Shown: positions 8,287-15,924, counted from the stretch's first letter. The stretch is 64,000 bases of DNA from an uncultured Oscillospiraceae bacterium (GCA_910584835.1 CAJUEG010000001.1:53447-117446), one strand, 5' to 3'. Numbers and translations: made by a program. The notes: a model not told the origin generated them from the sequence alone.

Positions 8287-8466
8287 TTACCTCACGGGGG
8301 TGACGAGGGGCTTGCCGTCCGCATCCACCAGGACGGTCATCCCAGTGCCGCTCATCTTGCTGTGGGAGCCCAGCGCGTAATTGACGCCGGTCTCCGTATC
8401 AACGATGATCTTTACCACATTGACGAGGCCCTGGTTATAGACCTCCACAAAGCGTTCCTTTGCCAT
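8287..8466 (-). CDS. Small DUF6440-like protein
   Basis: A 59-residue protein beginning MAKERFVEVYNQG and containing VKIIVDTETGVNYALG and a VLVDADGKPLVTP end. This is the pattern of the short DUF6440-type proteins, which are beta-strand-rich and of unknown role. The ATG at 8466 has AAGGAGGG 8 nt upstream, so it is a well-supported small gene. It precedes the putative membrane peptidase gene on the same strand, 129 bp away, but no functional link is evident. Confidence 0.7.
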   Translation of the reverse strand: MAKERFVEVYNQGLVNVVKIIVDTETGVNYALGSHSKMSGTGMTVLVDADGKPLVTPVR

Positions 8467-8575
8467 AACGTTTCCCTCCTTTCCTGTCCCTCCTGTCTGC
8501 GAGGGGAAGCATACCATGGCGCGGGTTCGCCGTGGGCGGAATTTCCCGAACGGCGCGAATCGTTCCTGAACGGCA

Positions 8576-8611
8576 AAAAGCTGGGAGGGGGCCTTACAGG
8601 CCCCCTCCCAG
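8576..8611 (-). terminator. Terminator whose loop holds the stop codon of the response-regulator gene
   Basis: CTGGGAGGGGGCC (8581-8593) and GGCCCCCTCCCAG (8599-8611) form a perfect 13-bp stem with loop TTACA. On the minus strand the loop contains the TAA stop of the LytTR gene, the stem encodes its last codons, and CTTTTTG follows. A T run on the other side (8614-8621) could also stop plus-strand transcripts. Confidence 0.85.
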
Positions 8612-9328
8612 TCTCTTTTTTAATTCCGATTTCCCGGCCCGGGACAGCAGGCATTCCCGGCTCCCCACCCGGATTCGGCTTCCCTTCCAGTCCACCGCCT
8701 CAATTTTGTCCCATGCCGCCAGATAGGCCCGGTGGACCCGGACAAACCGCTCGCCCAGCTCCTGCTCCAGCTCGTTCAGGCTGCCCACGAAGTCCATCCG
8801 GCTGTCCGCCGTGTGGAGGAACACGTGGTGGGCTTTAGGGGCGGTCTCGAAAAACAGAATGTCGGCCAGCGGCACGTGGCGGGTCTCGTCCCCCGAGCGC
8901 AGGGAGAACACCTCCGCCGGGTCCCGGCGCTCGTCCAGCAGCCGGGCGTGGACGGCCTCCAGGCACCGGGCGGCGGACGGTCCGATGCGCTCCGGCTCCT
9001 TCACAATATAATCAAAGGCCTCCAGGTGGTACTGAAAGGTCTTCCAGGCAAGGTCGCCGTAGCTGGTGATGTAAACCAGGGTGCCGTGGGGGTCCCGCCG
9101 CCGCAGCTCCCGGCCCAGGGTAAAGCCATCCCATTCCCCGTCCTTCAAATCCACGTCCAGAAAGTAGACGCTCCGGCTCCCGTCCCGCACCGCGTCCAGC
9201 AGCTCCCGGGCCGCGGCGGCGCAGGCCACCTCCATGTCGTAGTTCTCCACGAAGATTTTCCACTCCAGGGCGGTCTTGATCTGGTGGAGGACGGCCTCCT
9301 CGTCGTCGCATAAGTAAATCCGAATCAT
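8594..9328 (-). CDS. LytTR-family response regulator
   Basis: A 244-residue AgrA/ComE-type regulator. The receiver domain (about 1-120) has the acidic pocket D8/D9, the probable phosphoacceptor D58 in YFLDVD and the conserved lysine K110. The LytTR DNA-binding domain (about 140-240) contains VPLADILFFET, a HVFLHT strand and RFVRVHRAYLAAWDKI. The gene overlaps the 3' end of the sensor kinase (start 9328, kinase stop 9325), so the pair is co-translated. It should bind direct-repeat sites at its target promoters, which are not identifiable here. Confidence 0.92.
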   Translation of the reverse strand: MIRIYLCDDEEAVLHQIKTALEWKIFVENYDMEVACAAAARELLDAVRDGSRSVYFLDVDLKDGEWDGFTLGRELRRRDPHGTLVYITSYGDLAWKTFQYHLEAFDYIVKEPERIGPSAARCLEAVHARLLDERRDPAEVFSLRSGDETRHVPLADILFFETAPKAHHVFLHTADSRMDFVGSLNELEQELGERFVRVHRAYLAAWDKIEAVDWKGSRIRVGSRECLLSRAGKSELKKRLGGGL

Positions 9329-10665
9329 GCCCTGTCCTCCACTGTCAGCTCCTGAACAAACACGCCCTCCGCCCAGCTGGTGGACGAGGCCGCGTTGGCA
9401 TACCCCGCCAGAATCCGCTGATAGCCGGCCAGGCCCAGCCCCCGGCCCTCCCCCTTGGTGGAGAAGCCCTCCGCCCAGATTTTGTCCGGTTCGATGGTCC
9501 CGGCGTAGGGGTTGGACACCCGCAGGGACAGCCTGCCCCTTTGAGACAGCAGGACAATCTCCACCCAGGGGGTATCCGTTTCCAAAGCGGCTTCAGCGGC
9601 GTTGTCCAGCAGGATGCCCAGGCAGCGGGTGAAGTCCCACACGTCCATACCCACCGTCTCCACGGGGTAGAGCGCCTCCAGGCGGCAGTCGATCCCCTTC
9701 TGCCCCATGGCCGCCAGCTTGGACAGCAGGAGGCTGCGCACCTGGGGCACCCGCACATTGCCCAGCTGGGTGGAGGCCCGGATCTTCTCCCCGATGCGCC
9801 GGTCAAAGCCCGCGTCCAGCTCGGACAGGGCGGCGCGCAGCTGGTCCAGCTCACCCTCGTCCGCCTGCTCCGACAGACCCGCCAGCAGGTTCTTGTAGTC
9901 GTGGCGGAAGGTGCGCACCTCCCGGCGGATGGCCTCCAGGTCCCGCTCGTAGAGCTGCTGCTGGACGATGACGTCCCGCTGGGCCTCCATCTTCCGGGCG
10001 GCGTCCAGCAACTGGGCCAGATAGAGCACCAGCCCCGCCGCCAGACCCACCGCCGCCAGAACCATCAGGTAATACAGGGCGAAAAACTCCGAATGAACCC
10101 CCCGGTGGAGCAGATAGGCTGCCTCTATGACGCAGACCAGGGAGTACAGAAGCAGGGCCATTCTGCGGGGGCTGGGGCCCTCCTCCAGCAGAAGGCGGAA
10201 CCTGCGGCCGAAGCCCAGGCGGTACAGCAGGGCGGTGCAGAGCAGCACGATGGCACAGGTAATAGCTATCACCGCGGCAAACTGGAGGCCCGCGTTGTCA
10301 ATGAATACGCTGCTGAACAAAAACTGGGTCAGGGCAGAAAGGGCAACCTGGAATATGCCCGCCATGGACACGGCGGAGAGGGCCCGCCAGAATCCGAGCC
10401 TCCAGGCCCACCGGGTCCACAGCGTACAGCCCAGCGTGGCGCTGAGGGTGCCGACCCAGAAGCGGATGAGATCCTCGCCGGGGAGGGCATAGTACAGCAG
10501 TACGTTGAGTGTGCCGGCAACCAGCGGGGATGGGAGCAGGGCGGGCAGTTTTTTCAGCTGCCGCCAGCTGCGCTCATCCAGGATGGCGAACAGGTAGGCT
10601 GCCAGCACGGCGTGGGCCAGCGTGGAATCTAAGCATGCGGATAAAACCATCACCTGTATGGGCAT
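9325..10665 (-). CDS. GHKL-domain sensor histidine kinase (AgrC-like)
   Basis: A 446-residue kinase with about six N-terminal membrane helices (residues 5-210), a coiled linker, the phosphorylated-histidine motif FRHDYKNLL and a GHKL ATPase domain with LGILLDNAAEAAL (N box) and GEGRGLGLAGYQRIL (G box). The ATG at 10665 follows AAGGGGGAAA. Upstream in-frame codons run through the probable promoter and are rejected. It is the first gene of the two-gene operon with the LytTR regulator. No peptide pheromone gene was recognised next to it, so the signal is unknown. Confidence 0.9.
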   Translation of the reverse strand: MPIQVMVLSACLDSTLAHAVLAAYLFAILDERSWRQLKKLPALLPSPLVAGTLNVLLYYALPGEDLIRFWVGTLSATLGCTLWTRWAWRLGFWRALSAVSMAGIFQVALSALTQFLFSSVFIDNAGLQFAAVIAITCAIVLLCTALLYRLGFGRRFRLLLEEGPSPRRMALLLYSLVCVIEAAYLLHRGVHSEFFALYYLMVLAAVGLAAGLVLYLAQLLDAARKMEAQRDVIVQQQLYERDLEAIRREVRTFRHDYKNLLAGLSEQADEGELDQLRAALSELDAGFDRRIGEKIRASTQLGNVRVPQVRSLLLSKLAAMGQKGIDCRLEALYPVETVGMDVWDFTRCLGILLDNAAEAALETDTPWVEIVLLSQRGRLSLRVSNPYAGTIEPDKIWAEGFSTKGEGRGLGLAGYQRILAGYANAASSTSWAEGVFVQELTVEDRA

Positions 10666-10700
10666 GGCAGTTTCCCCCTTGCGTGAAATCTGACCGAAAT

Positions 10701-10730
10701 AATATAGCATATTGAGGAGCGGTTTGTCCA
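10701..10730 (-). promoter_or_regulatory. Probable promoter of the GHKL/LytTR operon
   Basis: On the minus strand TGGACA (10730-10725), 18 bp, TATATT (10706-10701), 36 bp before the kinase start. Confidence 0.5.
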
Positions 10731-10738
10731 TGGAGCGA

Positions 10739-10796
10739 AAAAATGATATGGGCCCATTTTGAACTGCCGGCCGGCAGCCCAAAACGGCCCCATATC
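10739..10796 (-). terminator. Terminator of the NYN-domain gene
   Basis: A long imperfect inverted repeat (10745-10761 with 10780-10796) holds an inner palindrome CTGCCGGCCGGCAG and is followed on the minus strand by ATTTTTT. It lies directly after the NYN gene and before the kinase promoter. Confidence 0.75.
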
Positions 10797-10803
10797 GTTC
10801 CCG

Positions 10804-11550
10804 TCATTTTTTGTTGCGCACAAACACCTGCGTGCCCTGGTATTTGGCGTTGTGCCGCTCGTCGATCTCGAAGCCGTCCAGGGCGGCGATAAACCGGGAC
10901 AGCTTGGCGAAGCCGTAGTTCCGGGCGTCGAAATCCGGCTGCTTTTTGATGAGCAGGGTGCCCAGGTCCCCCAGGTAGGCGTAGCCGTCCTCGTCCGCCA
11001 GGTCCTCCACCGACTGGGCGATGAGCTCCTGGACGGAGAGGGCGGGGGACTCCGACGGGACGGCCTTCTTTTTTGCGCTCTTGCCGGCGGGGGCGGGGGG
11101 CTGCGCCTTTTCAGCGGCCTTGAGCGACTCGATGTACACGAACTTGTCGCAGGCCACGATGAAGGGCTTGGGGGTCTTTTTCTCCCCCATGCCGTACACC
11201 TTCATCCCCGCCTCTCTCAGCCGGGTGGCCAGCCGGGTGAAGTCGCTGTCGCTGCTCACCAGCACGAAGCCGCCGCAGTTGCCGGAGTACAGGATGTCCA
11301 TGGCGTCGATGATCATGGCCGAGTCGGTGGCGTTTTTGCCGGTGGTGTAGCTGTACTGCTGGAAGGGAGTGATGGCGTGCTCCAGCAGCAGGGGCTTCCA
11401 GCTGCCCATATTGGGGGCGGTCCAGTCGCCGTAGATGCGCTTGATGGTGGCCGAGCCGTATACCGCCACCTCCGCCATGATCTCACGCAGGGCGGTGCGG
11501 GGGGCGTTGTCCGCGTCGATGAGGACGGCAAGGCGCAGTTCATTTTCCAT
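10804..11550 (-). CDS. NYN-domain RNase-like protein with C-terminal LOTUS/OST-HTH domain
   Basis: A 248-residue cytoplasmic protein. The NYN (PIN-like) domain occupies residues 5-145, with acidic metal-site candidates in LAVLIDADNAP, ATDSAMIIDAMDIL and VLVSSDSDFTRLA. A charged linker (about 150-170) leads to a LOTUS/OST-HTH-type domain (about 175-245) ending FVRNKK. Proteins of this architecture are predicted RNA-binding endonucleases acting on structured RNA. The gene is transcribed alone, with a terminator just downstream. Substrate is unknown. Confidence 0.85.
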   Translation of the reverse strand: MENELRLAVLIDADNAPRTALREIMAEVAVYGSATIKRIYGDWTAPNMGSWKPLLLEHAITPFQQYSYTTGKNATDSAMIIDAMDILYSGNCGGFVLVSSDSDFTRLATRLREAGMKVYGMGEKKTPKPFIVACDKFVYIESLKAAEKAQPPAPAGKSAKKKAVPSESPALSVQELIAQSVEDLADEDGYAYLGDLGTLLIKKQPDFDARNYGFAKLSRFIAALDGFEIDERHNAKYQGTQVFVRNKK

Positions 11551-11685
11551 GGCAGGCTCTCCTTTTCGCGTCGTTGCTCAGCTGTTGGCTTCAGTATATC
11601 ACAGGCGGGCGGGAAAGGCCAGAGCAAAAATTTCTTTTCTCTGCAACAATCCGCCCCGCTGGAGCGTGTTATAGGTGAAAGGGGC

Positions 11686-11788
11686 CCCCACGAAAGCCCA
11701 GCGAAGCGGGCTTTGTGGGGAGAGGAGGCACAGTGGAGTGGTCGAGCTTTCCCTGAAGGGGGAAGCGAGTGAGCGCAGCTTGTGCCGA
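11686..11788 (+). repeat. Structured leader element, copy A (upstream of the ECF sigma gene)
   Basis: A hairpin (11686-11720, GGGCTTT against AAAGCCC) is followed by a 64-nt block (11725-11788) starting GAGGCACAG and ending CTTGTGCCGA. GGCACA and TGTGCC close a stem over an inner hairpin, CTTTCCC/GGGGGAAG. A second copy of identical length and layout lies at 31716-31810 before ftsH, matching about 45 of 64 positions without gaps. Whether it acts as RNA or is a dispersed DNA repeat is unknown. Confidence 0.6.
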
Positions 11789-11847
11789 CGAAGGGGCCAA
11801 AGCATAGCCACCCTTCGGGCTTTGCGGAGGCGAGAGGAGGGGAAACT

Positions 11848-12324
11848 GTGGACCGCTCCAACCGGTTGGAAGAATTGGTGACAAAATACGAAAACACGCT
11901 GTTTCGGGCGGCGCTGGCCATTTTGGGCGATGTCCAGGAGGCGGAGGACGCGGTGCAGAACACCTTTCTGCGCTATCTGGAAAAGCGCCCTGAATTCCGG
12001 GACGGGGACCATGAGAGGGCCTGGCTGCTGAAGGTGACGGCCAACGGCTGCAAAAGCGTGCTGCGCGTTTGGAAGCGCCGCCCCACGGTGGAGCTGCTGG
12101 ACGTCTATCCCGCCCCGGACGACGGCGGAAGGGAGCTGATGGAGGCCATCCTCGCCCTGCCCGCCAGCCAGAGGGCGGCGGTGCACCTGCACTATTACGA
12201 GGGCTACACCTCGGAGGAGATCGGGCGCATCCTGGGCCAGCGGCCCGGGACGGTGCGCTCCCACCTGAGCCGGGCGAGGGACGCTTTGCGGCGGTATTTA
12301 TCTGATGAAGAAGGAGAGGGCTGA
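11848..12324 (+). CDS. ECF-type RNA polymerase sigma factor
   Basis: A 158-residue sigma-70-family protein. Region 2 is ALAILGDVQEAEDAVQNTFL and DHERAWLLKVTANGCKSVLR; region 4 is LPASQRAAVHLHYYEGYTSE followed by EIGRILGQRPGTVRSHLSRA. It directs core polymerase to stress-response promoters. The GTG at 11848 is chosen because GAGGAGGGG lies 5 nt upstream; open codons further up run through the leader element. The next gene starts 2 bp after its stop and encodes its likely membrane anti-sigma partner. Confidence 0.9.
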   Translation: MDRSNRLEELVTKYENTLFRAALAILGDVQEAEDAVQNTFLRYLEKRPEFRDGDHERAWLLKVTANGCKSVLRVWKRRPTVELLDVYPAPDDGGRELMEAILALPASQRAAVHLHYYEGYTSEEIGRILGQRPGTVRSHLSRARDALRRYLSDEEGEG

Positions 12325-12325
12325 C

Positions 12326-14020
12326 ATGAGGCAGTATAAGGAATACATGGACGGCGTGAAGGCGTCCGACACCCTTCACCGGCGGCTGACGGAGCTGAAG
12401 GAGCCGGGGAAGCGCCCCGTCCCGTGGAAAGCCTGCGGGGCTATGGCGGCGGCGCTCATCCTGATATGCGCCCTGGGGGCGTGGGCGTCGGGCAGGCTGC
12501 CCGGCGGCGGCTCCTACCAGCTGGCGCTTGTGCCCGGCCCTGAGCTGGAGATAGGGGGGCAGGCCGATATAGCCCTTGAGACGCCCGGCGGAAGTCTGGA
12601 GCCGGCCCCGCACATCTTTGCGGGGAGCTACGACGTGACCCGGGACGGCGTGACGGCCCACTATATTCTGCCCTATATCGAGTACGGCGGGACGGGGGGC
12701 GCGGAGACGGACCTGGACTGGGACGTTCCCCCGGGGTCGGTGAAACGGGACCTGACCGGGGAGGAGATCGCCGCCCTGATGGGCGGGGAGGACGCGGTGT
12801 CCGCCCACCTGGGCTGGGGGGTGGAGTACGTGCTGACCGGCTGGGCGGCGTGGTATGGGGACGGCTCCTTCTGGGGGGCCTATATCAACGGCGTTATGCC
12901 CAACTACGGCGCGGCGCCAAGGGAGCTTGAGTTTGCCGTGACGTCGGGGCAGCTGCCCCCCACCTGCATCGCCTACCCAGGCAGCGTGGAGCAGAACATC
13001 AGCGGCGTGGTGGTCACCGCCGATAAGTCCGACCGGGAGGAGCCTTGGGGATCGTCTGCGTATGGGGTCCATGAGCGCCGGGTGAGCTTCATGAAAGGGG
13101 ACTACGGATACCGCTTTGAGTTCAGCTCCGGCGACCCGGAGCTGGCGGAGGAGCTGGTCAGCCGCCTGGTGCGGTGGGTCATCGACAGCGGTGTGGCGGT
13201 GGACCAGCTCTCCTCCGACGGCGCGGAATTGGCCCACCCCTGGGAGGCGGACCCCAGCACCGGCGTGGGCGAGCCCAACTGGAACGACAGCGGCGAGACC
13301 TCGGGCTACGACCCGGGCGAGCTGGCAGACCGCGGCTACACCCCGGGCAAAGCGGTGCCGGAGGCCGACAGCTTCCTCACCTGCCGGACCTGCGGCGGGG
13401 GCATCCCGGATAAGACGGGGCACTACTGCAAGCCGGACGGTTCCGGCGGCTACGTCTGCGGCTTCTGCGGCGAGGTGTTCCCGGTGGGGAAGGTGCACAG
13501 CCACGAGATGTGCGGTGATCCCCCGGCCCCGGTGGAATCCGGGGAGACGGCGTGCGGCTATCCCCTTGCGGACGACCCCCGCTGGAATGACGCGGGCTCC
13601 GCCGCCCCGGAGTGGGACGGCTCCGCGCCGCCCGTCCTGCGGGTGGTGTGCACGGAGGGCTGTGCGGACGGCAAGAGCGGGAACTATGAATGGAGCCGGG
13701 ACCTGGGCGGCGGGGAGACCGCCACCACCACCGCCTGCGGCCTCCACCCCCTGGACTCCCAGCGGGATGTCCCCACCCTGGCCACCGGGGACGGGACGGC
13801 GCTGCTGAGCTTCCCCGAACGCCCCGATCAGGTTCAGGCGGTCTGCTGGCCGGACAGCGAGTGGGGGAACACCGCCGCCGCCAGCCGGAGCGCCGGGACA
13901 GCCTGGAACGGGCAGGGCTATGCGCTGACGCTGAAGGACGGCGGGTGGATCTACGAGATTGCCGCCGGCTGGGAGGGCCGGGGCGGGGCCAGATATGTGT
14001 TCTACATCATAAAGGATTGA
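12326..14020 (+). CDS. Putative membrane-anchored anti-sigma factor with large extracellular domain
   Basis: A 564-residue single-pass protein. The short cytoplasmic N terminus (MRQYKEYMDGVKASDTLHRR) resembles the sigma-contacting start of clostridial anti-sigma factors. A membrane helix follows at about 35-53 (CGAMAAALILICALGAWASG), then about 510 extracellular residues. The outer part contains two close Cys pairs (FLTCRTCGG, VCGFCGE) near 355-390 and more cysteines towards the C terminus, suggesting disulfides or metal binding. The ATG at 12326 has AAGGAGAGG upstream. Pairing with the sigma gene supports the role; the sensory part is not recognised. Confidence 0.7.
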   Translation: MRQYKEYMDGVKASDTLHRRLTELKEPGKRPVPWKACGAMAAALILICALGAWASGRLPGGGSYQLALVPGPELEIGGQADIALETPGGSLEPAPHIFAGSYDVTRDGVTAHYILPYIEYGGTGGAETDLDWDVPPGSVKRDLTGEEIAALMGGEDAVSAHLGWGVEYVLTGWAAWYGDGSFWGAYINGVMPNYGAAPRELEFAVTSGQLPPTCIAYPGSVEQNISGVVVTADKSDREEPWGSSAYGVHERRVSFMKGDYGYRFEFSSGDPELAEELVSRLVRWVIDSGVAVDQLSSDGAELAHPWEADPSTGVGEPNWNDSGETSGYDPGELADRGYTPGKAVPEADSFLTCRTCGGGIPDKTGHYCKPDGSGGYVCGFCGEVFPVGKVHSHEMCGDPPAPVESGETACGYPLADDPRWNDAGSAAPEWDGSAPPVLRVVCTEGCADGKSGNYEWSRDLGGGETATTTACGLHPLDSQRDVPTLATGDGTALLSFPERPDQVQAVCWPDSEWGNTAAASRSAGTAWNGQGYALTLKDGGWIYEIAAGWEGRGGARYVFYIIKD

Positions 14021-14024
14021 CCAG

Positions 14025-14054
14025 AAGCCGCCCCGGCGCTGCCGGGGCGGCTTT
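14025..14054 (+). terminator. Terminator of the sigma/anti-sigma operon
   Basis: AAGCCGCCCCGGC (14025-14037) pairs perfectly with GCCGGGGCGGCTT (14041-14053) around a GCT loop. The T run is short. Confidence 0.65.
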
Positions 14055-14057
14055 GGC

Positions 14058-14086
14058 TTGCCAACCGGCCCGCCCTCTGCTATAAT
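14058..14086 (+). promoter_or_regulatory. Promoter of the WYL regulator gene
   Basis: TTGCCA (14058-14063), 17 bp, TATAAT (14081-14086), directly after the preceding terminator. Confidence 0.75.
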
Positions 14087-14143
14087 ATCCCTGAATATAG
14101 GACTTTATTTCCGCTAGGATAGCTGCGGAAGGAGGGGACGGAC

Positions 14144-15154
14144 ATGGCCCAGACAGCCAACTACAAGCGCAAGCTGCCCATTCTGGCAAAGCTGCTGCTG
14201 GAGCGCAGCGATGAGAACCACCCCATTTCCCGGCAGGAGATGCAGCGGGAGCTGGAGCGGTGGGGGCTGAGCGCCGAACGCAAGAGCATCTACAACGACA
14301 TGGAGCAGCTCCAGGAGCTGGGGCTGGACGTGCAGTCCAAGCGGGGCCGCAGCGGCGGGTGGTACATCGGCCAGCGGGACTTCGAGCTGGCGGAGCTGAA
14401 GCTGCTGGTGGACGCGGTGCAGTCCAGCCGGTTCCTCACCGAGCGCAAGAGCGAGGCCCTCATCCGCAAGCTGGAGGGGCTGACCAGCGTCTACCAGGCC
14501 CGCCAGCTCCAGCGGCAGGTGTATGTGGACCGGCGGGTGAAGACCATGAATGAGAGCATTTTCTACAACGTGGACCGCCTGCAGGGGGCCATTGCCGCCG
14601 GCAGGGCCATCACCTTCCGCTACTTTGAGTACAACGCCCGGCGGGAGCGGGTGTTCCGCCGGGAGGGGGAGCGCTACCGCCTCACCCCCTACGGCCTGAT
14701 CTGGGACAGCGAGAACTACTACCTGGCGGGGTGGGACGAGCTCTGGGAGGAGGTGCGCCACTACCGGGTGGACAAGATGGCGGACATTGTGGTGTCCCAG
14801 TCCAAGGGCCGGCCCCGGGGGGGCTGGACGGCGGAGGGCTATGCCCGGAAGCACTTCGGGATGTTTGCCGGCACGCCCTGCCGGCTCAAGCTGCGGTGTG
14901 AGAACCGGATGGCCGGGGTGATCATCGACCGCTTTGGGCTGGAGGTCCCCCTGATCCCCGACGGGGAGGGGTATTTCACCGTCAGCGTGGATTTGGTGGT
15001 CAGCCCGCCGCTGTGGGGGTGGCTGTTCGGCCTGGGGCCGGGGGTGGAGGTGCTGGGCCCCGCGTGGGCGGCGGAGGATTTTGCCGCCCGGCTGGAGCAG
15101 GCGGCGGCGCTGTACCGGGACCGCGCCCCCCGGATGGAGGAGCGGGGGGAATAA
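14144..15154 (+). CDS. WYL-domain transcriptional regulator (YafY-like)
   Basis: A 336-residue regulator. The N-terminal winged HTH (about 10-75) includes ISRQEMQRELERWGLSAERK and SIYNDMEQLQELGLDV. The WYL domain (about 145-225) has AITFRYFEYNARRERV and the family core YRLTPYGLIWDSENYYLAGW. A WCX-type C-terminal extension follows, with FGMFAGTPCRLKLRCE near 240. Such proteins sense nucleic acid or nucleotide ligands and control DNA-damage, defence or metabolic genes. The start follows GGAAGGAGGGG. The next gene lies 65 bp downstream on the same strand and may be co-transcribed. Confidence 0.88.
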   Translation: MAQTANYKRKLPILAKLLLERSDENHPISRQEMQRELERWGLSAERKSIYNDMEQLQELGLDVQSKRGRSGGWYIGQRDFELAELKLLVDAVQSSRFLTERKSEALIRKLEGLTSVYQARQLQRQVYVDRRVKTMNESIFYNVDRLQGAIAAGRAITFRYFEYNARRERVFRREGERYRLTPYGLIWDSENYYLAGWDELWEEVRHYRVDKMADIVVSQSKGRPRGGWTAEGYARKHFGMFAGTPCRLKLRCENRMAGVIIDRFGLEVPLIPDGEGYFTVSVDLVVSPPLWGWLFGLGPGVEVLGPAWAAEDFAARLEQAAALYRDRAPRMEERGE

Positions 15155-15219
15155 CAGGCACATAAAATGGGGAGACTGTTGCCAAACGGGGCCGGGCGGC
15201 CCGAATTGGAGGGATCCCC

Positions 15220-15864
15220 ATGGGACGTACACAGCTGGGACGGGAGTTTTTTGAGCTTGGCCTGGGCCTGGGCGGGCTGGGCACGGTGCTCATCGGCAGC
15301 GGCGGCGGATCGCTGGCCAGGGCGCTGGCCAGGACGGCGGGGTGCGGCGCGGCCCTGGCCGGGGGAGAGGTCAAGTTCCACGACGGCACCTGCGCCGCCT
15401 GCGGGGCCTGGCTGGCCCGGTACTATCAGTTTCCCGCCGCCCTGTTCGTCCGGCAGGACGGGGCGCGGGTGGAGACCTTCCTCACCGACGGGCAGGGGAG
15501 GCCCCTGACGCCCCCCGCCGGAGGGGAGGAGGCCCCCTGCGCCGGGGAGTGGGACCTGCTGGCCGGGGCGGACTGCGCCTGGGCGGCCGTCCGGGCGGGG
15601 AGCTTCCGGGAGAACCGGGGGCCGGCCTGGGCCCAGGGGCCCGCGGCGCTGACCATGGCGCTGGAGCGGATGGGGTACGAGGTGACCGACCGGCCCGTGC
15701 CCGGCGCGGCGCGCTTTGAGGCCGACCGGGAGGGCTTTGCCCTCCGGGCGGACGGGGCGGCGCTGGAGGGTGAAGACGCGCTGGCGGGGCTGGCGGACTA
15801 CGGCGCGCAGCCCCGGGCGGTGCCCGCCTTCCGGCCCGGGGAGGACAGGGGCGGCACGGCTTGA
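15220..15864 (+). CDS. Uncharacterised protein, possibly related to phosphohexomutase domain I
   Basis: A 214-residue soluble protein, Gly/Ala-rich and acidic. The N-terminal half (GTVLIGSGGGSLARALARTA, then LAGGEVKFHDGTCAACGAWLAR and FPAALFVRQDG) is laid out like the first alpha-D-phosphohexomutase domain (conserved strand, sugar-phosphate mutase helix, strand). The catalytic phosphoserine loop TASHNP is absent and the later domains are missing. It is therefore at best a fragment or a non-catalytic relative. The ATG at 15220 follows GGAGGG. The gene sits after the WYL regulator and could belong to its operon. Confidence 0.5.
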   Translation: MGRTQLGREFFELGLGLGGLGTVLIGSGGGSLARALARTAGCGAALAGGEVKFHDGTCAACGAWLARYYQFPAALFVRQDGARVETFLTDGQGRPLTPPAGGEEAPCAGEWDLLAGADCAWAAVRAGSFRENRGPAWAQGPAALTMALERMGYEVTDRPVPGAARFEADREGFALRADGAALEGEDALAGLADYGAQPRAVPAFRPGEDRGGTA

Positions 15865-15890
15865 CAGGGATGCCGCGGCTGTGGTAAAAT
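15861..15890 (+). promoter_or_regulatory. Promoter of the MFS transporter gene
   Basis: TTGACA (15861-15866), 18 bp, TAAAAT (15885-15890). The -35 box contains the stop codon of the preceding gene, and the terminator hairpin begins 4 bp after the -10. Confidence 0.7.
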
Positions 15891-15893
15891 TTT

Positions 15894-15924
15894 CGCCGGA
15901 CCCGCAGCGGGTCCGGCGATTTTT
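15894..15924 (+). terminator. Terminator of the upstream gene, overlapping the MFS transcription start
   Basis: CGCCGGACCCG (15894-15904) pairs with CGGGTCCGGCG (15908-15918) and is followed by ATTTTT. The MFS promoter would start transcription inside the hairpin, so only read-through RNA could fold it completely. Confidence 0.8.

Noticed and set aside
11675..11881. Open frame running through leader element A into the sigma gene region
   Set aside because: No ribosome site, and its sequence is the structured repeat itself; the sigma gene's own start is well supported at 11848.
14058..14086. Phage or mobile-element origin for the 14-20 kb regulator and exporter cluster
   Set aside because: No integrase, transposase, tRNA boundary or composition change; each gene has an ordinary host-like promoter and terminator.
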